Assembly (NCBI GenBank): GCA_001604135.1
Contig: LVAT01000020.1
Location: forward strand, 62,001 to 126,000
DNA length: 64,000 bases
From: Clostridiales bacterium Firm_14
Lineage (GTDB): Bacteria > Bacillota > Clostridia > Saccharofermentanales > Saccharofermentanaceae
Direction of reading: 5' to 3'
In this document: positions 60,994 to 64,000 of the stretch, piece after piece
Position numbering within the stretch: the first letter of the stretch is position 1
How the letters are laid out: each line of letters starts with the position of its first letter
Made by a program: the position numbers and the translations under genes
The notes under the pieces: model-generated
Database searches by the model: none
What the model was told of the DNA's origin: nothing
The model's input: only the letters and a program-made list of their open reading frames with translations

Positions 60994-63381
60994 TTACATC
61001 TCCCTCACATACTTGGTCACTCTGTCATTGATGTACCTGACCGCATCATCAAGAGAACGGTCTCCGGCATAGTAAGGTGCAAGCTCCTCATCAATAAACT
61101 GTACGATCGTGTAATCCTCGTAATAGTAGATAGAGATCGACGCGAGGCTCTCGCGGAAGATACGGATCATTCCATCGGTTGAATACTTATCGCCAAAAAC
61201 CTTGTCATAACCCGTTGCAGGACGGAAGACTCCACTCTTTACATTGGCTTCATAAGCTGCGTAAATATCGTTATTGTGATCCGAGAGACACTGAATGTTT
61301 TTATCCATGATCTCTTTATTGGTTACTATCTGCATGAAATTGCATTCGGCTGAAGCAAAAGCCGTGCCGGAGAAAAGATAGTTAATAAACTTTCTGCATC
61401 CTCCCTTAACATCGGTTGTAGCCGATACAGATATCGTCTCAAGCGCACTAAATCTGGGGCCTGATGCATCAACAGAGGGCGTGCCGATTATCGAGTATTC
61501 GTCCTTGGCATTGTAGCAGGAATGCACATAATCAAGATAGTCAGCGATCTTAGTGTAATAGCATTTGCCTCTGTATCTGTCCCAGCTGCCTATATATTCG
61601 ACGGGCGTTTCTTCCACATTGTTATATTTGATGTTGGCTTTTGCATATTCTGCTGCGGTCCGGAACTGTTCTGTTCCGAACTCGATCTTGTCACCTTCGA
61701 TGGCGCGCTTTGTATCAATACACGACAGAATGAATGCGCGTTTGTTATAGGCCATTGAATCCGTATAGTCATAGGGCGAGAAACCGTTCATTTGATCCTT
61801 TATCAGCTTGTCAAATTCTTCGAAAGTGATCCCTGAAGCTCCGTCTTTCACCATATCAGACTTAGTAACCAGACCTTCTATTTCGAGTGTTACCGGGAGG
61901 AAATAAAGCTTGCCGCCGATTCGTCCTGCCTCAATAATGTTTTTATACTGCTTATCCAGAACCTCGGGATCAAGGAAATCTGTAAGGTCCATAAACACGT
62001 CGTCTCTCATCGCATAATTCTTCTGGATATCAAGAACAAGGTCGGGCGCATCATCAGCTTTAAGGTCCTGGATCATCTGAAACACCTCAGACTCATTGTT
62101 GCGGTTAATCCCTATACCCCTTGCTGTGAGTTCCGAACTGACAAAACCGTTCTTATACTTGTCCCAGATCCTGATGAGATATTCATTATCTGATTTGTTG
62201 AATTCAAATATGGCTCCTGAAAGATATTCGGTAATTCCTGAATTCGGCGGCAAGGCAAGTTCTATTACCTTTTTGCCTTCATGAGGATTCTTTTCTGCCT
62301 TCTTGAGGATCCTGAAATACTCAACTTTTTCGTATTCTAAACATGCATATGTTACCCATTCATAATCCAAGATGACCGCACCATTTTCGGAACAGCTCAG
62401 AACAGTAGAAGAAAACGTCTTATCCTGAGAAACAGGAGGGCAAAAATACGGTGTGTACCAGTTAGTATCAATAGCAGTCTCAGGCTTCATGGTGTCAGCA
62501 TTAACCTTCATGATATTTCCGAGAGAGTCGATCTTGCACATATCGCCGGCACCGGTAATCTGGTATTCCCATAAGTTAACTGAATTATCTTCTGTTGTCT
62601 GGGCAGGATTCTTACTCTTAAGTTTGCCGCTGTTAAGATCAAATTCAAAACTCATGATGTCAGCTTTTTCAAAACCATAAAAAAATATGGAACCTTTAGA
62701 TTCATCTATATTAAACCCGCCGAGCAAGACCCTGAGCTGTACTGATGCCAAGTCAAGTGCGGCAACATATTCATTATGTTTAAACAACAGCAGGTTATAA
62801 CCTAAACTATTGCCTTCAAATACATTTAAAGACACAACTGAATAATCACCTAAGGGATAGATCGTATCAAGAGACCCTTTGACTTCAGCTTTGGCTTTGC
62901 CGCTATATATTTCCCTTTCGTTTACTACTTTTCCGGATTCAACATCAATATCTAAAAATACATCATCGTTTCTTCCATATGGAACGTGATACCAGACAGC
63001 AGCAGTAACAGTTTTTCCATCAGCATCTGCGCTGAGGAAATATATATTTACTATGTAGTGATTATCGGCACAACTAATTTCCTTGCGGTCTGTCAGATTG
63101 CCATCATAATCATAAACATCAAGGACTGTTCTGTACGTGCTGCCACCGTCTGCTGTCATGCTATACATATAGAAAATGTTGTCATTGCTTGTACAGATCC
63201 TAGACAGCTGCTCCTCCTCGTGTTCGCGGATGTCTCTATTGATCTTAACCCTGGTCGTTTCGTACCATGGATCATCTTTTTTTACTGTGTTTGAGCCCTT
63301 CTTACCAGACGAGCAAGAAGTAAACAAAGTCATCAGCATAACGGCAGTCATCGCAGCAGCTAAAAGCTTGGTTTTCTTCAT
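60994..63381 (-). CDS. Large lipoprotein: beta-propeller-like region plus solute-binding protein domain
   Basis: A 795-residue predicted lipoprotein with signal peptide and lipobox LFTSC. Residues 30-370 are beta-rich, with repeats like VLDVYDYDGNLTDRKEI and FEFDLNSGKLKSKN, and look like a beta-propeller (my inference). From about 385 (KKVIELALPPNSGITEYLSG) it resembles an extracellular sugar-binding protein of the family 1 type, with ETISVSATTDVKGGCRKFINYLF near 650 typical of such proteins. It should capture a solute outside the cell or sense it. It lies downstream of a very similar gene cut by the window end, so the two are tandem paralogues. No permease genes are next to it. Confidence 0.82.
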   Translation of the reverse strand: MKKTKLLAAAMTAVMLMTLFTSCSSGKKGSNTVKKDDPWYETTRVKINRDIREHEEEQLSRICTSNDNIFYMYSMTADGGSTYRTVLDVYDYDGNLTDRKEISCADNHYIVNIYFLSADADGKTVTAAVWYHVPYGRNDDVFLDIDVESGKVVNEREIYSGKAKAEVKGSLDTIYPLGDYSVVSLNVFEGNSLGYNLLLFKHNEYVAALDLASVQLRVLLGGFNIDESKGSIFFYGFEKADIMSFEFDLNSGKLKSKNPAQTTEDNSVNLWEYQITGAGDMCKIDSLGNIMKVNADTMKPETAIDTNWYTPYFCPPVSQDKTFSSTVLSCSENGAVILDYEWVTYACLEYEKVEYFRILKKAEKNPHEGKKVIELALPPNSGITEYLSGAIFEFNKSDNEYLIRIWDKYKNGFVSSELTARGIGINRNNESEVFQMIQDLKADDAPDLVLDIQKNYAMRDDVFMDLTDFLDPEVLDKQYKNIIEAGRIGGKLYFLPVTLEIEGLVTKSDMVKDGASGITFEEFDKLIKDQMNGFSPYDYTDSMAYNKRAFILSCIDTKRAIEGDKIEFGTEQFRTAAEYAKANIKYNNVEETPVEYIGSWDRYRGKCYYTKIADYLDYVHSCYNAKDEYSIIGTPSVDASGPRFSALETISVSATTDVKGGCRKFINYLFSGTAFASAECNFMQIVTNKEIMDKNIQCLSDHNNDIYAAYEANVKSGVFRPATGYDKVFGDKYSTDGMIRIFRESLASISIYYYEDYTIVQFIDEELAPYYAGDRSLDDAVRYINDRVTKYVREM

Positions 63382-63461
63382 AAATTAATCCCCACTTCTT
63401 TGTTTTTTAACCTGAACAGTCAGATAAAGGCCATTATAAATCTACTGTTCCAAATAAGAGA

Positions 63462-64000
63462 TTACATCTCCCTTACATACTTGGTCACTCTGTCGTTGAT
63501 GTACCTGACCGCATCGTCAATAGAGCGGTCGCCGGCATAATAAGGCGCCAGCTCCTCATCAATAAATTGTACGATCGTGTAATCCTCGTAATAGTAGGTG
63601 GAGATCGATGCCAGGCTTTCAAGGAAGCTTCGAGCCATCTCATCGGTCGCGTATTTGTCGCCGGTAGCCATATCCAGGCCCGGAGCAGGAATTATGACAC
63701 CGGTCTTTATGCTGTTCTCATATACTGCGTATGAATCGTTGTTGCACTTTGTGAGTATCTGAATATTTTTCTCCATGATCTCCCTATTGGTAACTATATG
63801 CCTGAATTCACATTCGGTCGAATCATAGGCCTTGCCTGAGAAGAGATAATTTATAAACTTCCTGCAGCCGTCCTTCATGTCTGTAGTTGCCGATACCGAT
63901 ATCGTCTCAAGAGCACTAAATCTCGGACCTTTTGCATCCACGGAAGGCGTTCCGATTATCTTATAGTTTCCTTTGGCTTTGTAGCATGAATGAACATACT
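63462..64000 (-). CDS. Paralogue of the large solute-binding lipoprotein, N-terminus outside window
   Basis: The visible 179 codons run off the right end of the window and match the end of the 795-residue lipoprotein almost throughout: YVHSCY near the edge, IIGTPSVDAKGPRFSALETI, then KFINYLFSGKAYDSTECEF and the near-identical tail EEDYTIVQFIDEELAPYYAGD. The differences are spread along the sequence, so this is an older tandem duplication, not an assembly repeat. The stop (TAA) is 81 bp before the next start. Function as for its neighbour. Confidence 0.88.
   Translation of the reverse strand, partial: YVHSCYKAKGNYKIIGTPSVDAKGPRFSALETISVSATTDMKDGCRKFINYLFSGKAYDSTECEFRHIVTNREIMEKNIQILTKCNNDSYAVYENSIKTGVIIPAPGLDMATGDKYATDEMARSFLESLASISTYYYEDYTIVQFIDEELAPYYAGDRSIDDAVRYINDRVTKYVREM

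Overview
This window looks like a chromosomal segment of an anaerobic, Gram-positive-type Clostridia (Bacillota). That is an inference from gene content: type III glutamine synthetase, tandem FeoA plus FeoB plus the small Cys-rich FeoB partner, DUF3793, BlaI with an M56 peptidase, an AgrA/AgrC-type two-component pair, HD-GYP and GGDEF proteins, and lipoproteins with Ser/Thr/Glu-rich linkers. I found no rRNA, tRNA, insertion sequence, prophage or CRISPR array. The first and last genes are cut by the window ends.

Layout. (1) 1-17.8 kb is mainly an iron/metal island: flavodoxin and DUF3793; a six-gene operon with an FtsX-type ABC transporter, a heavy-metal domain protein, a hydrolase, a methyltransferase broken by one TAG codon and a membrane protein; a five-gene operon of two ABC half-transporters plus an ECF importer; and feoA-feoA-feoB with its small partner. 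Seven 14-bp palindromes TTAG-N6-CTAA lie in the control regions of all four transcription units, three times squarely on recognisable promoters, so the island looks like one DtxR/IdeR-type regulon. (2) 17.9-24 kb: a transglutaminase-like lipoprotein, a BlaI/M56 pair whose sensor carries an alpha/beta-hydrolase domain, and two divergent sugar-ABC permeases. (3) 24-35 kb: pyrG and the ammonium-assimilation genes gltB-gltD-glnN, with a divergent LysR regulator. (4) 35-47 kb: surface and signalling genes (polysaccharide deacetylase, GGDEF protein, papain-like lipoprotein, CPBP protease, LytTR/GHKL pair, MATE pump, HD-GYP protein). (5) 47-60 kb: housekeeping genes birA, comEA-like, rsfS, nadD-yqeK fusion, purD, hom with its ACT protein, and argS-oligopeptidase-rsmF-rdgB. 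(6) 59.9-64 kb: a MraY-like transferase and two tandem large lipoproteins resembling solute-binding proteins.

The most unusual signal is not a gene. Six intergenic regions hold tandem arrays of short inverted words: the word differs between loci, but the architecture is shared and the repeat periods are 31, 52-53, 62-63 and 73-74 bp, close to 3, 5, 6 and 7 DNA helical turns. The word TTGAGATACA is used at two loci 35 kb apart with the same geometry, and the word ACGGATAA recurs as a single unit 17 kb from its array with the same arm spacing. Four of the six arrays lie between convergent genes. A second global oddity is that all 50 stop codons I read are TAA (30) or TGA (20); TAG occurs only inside the methyltransferase frame.
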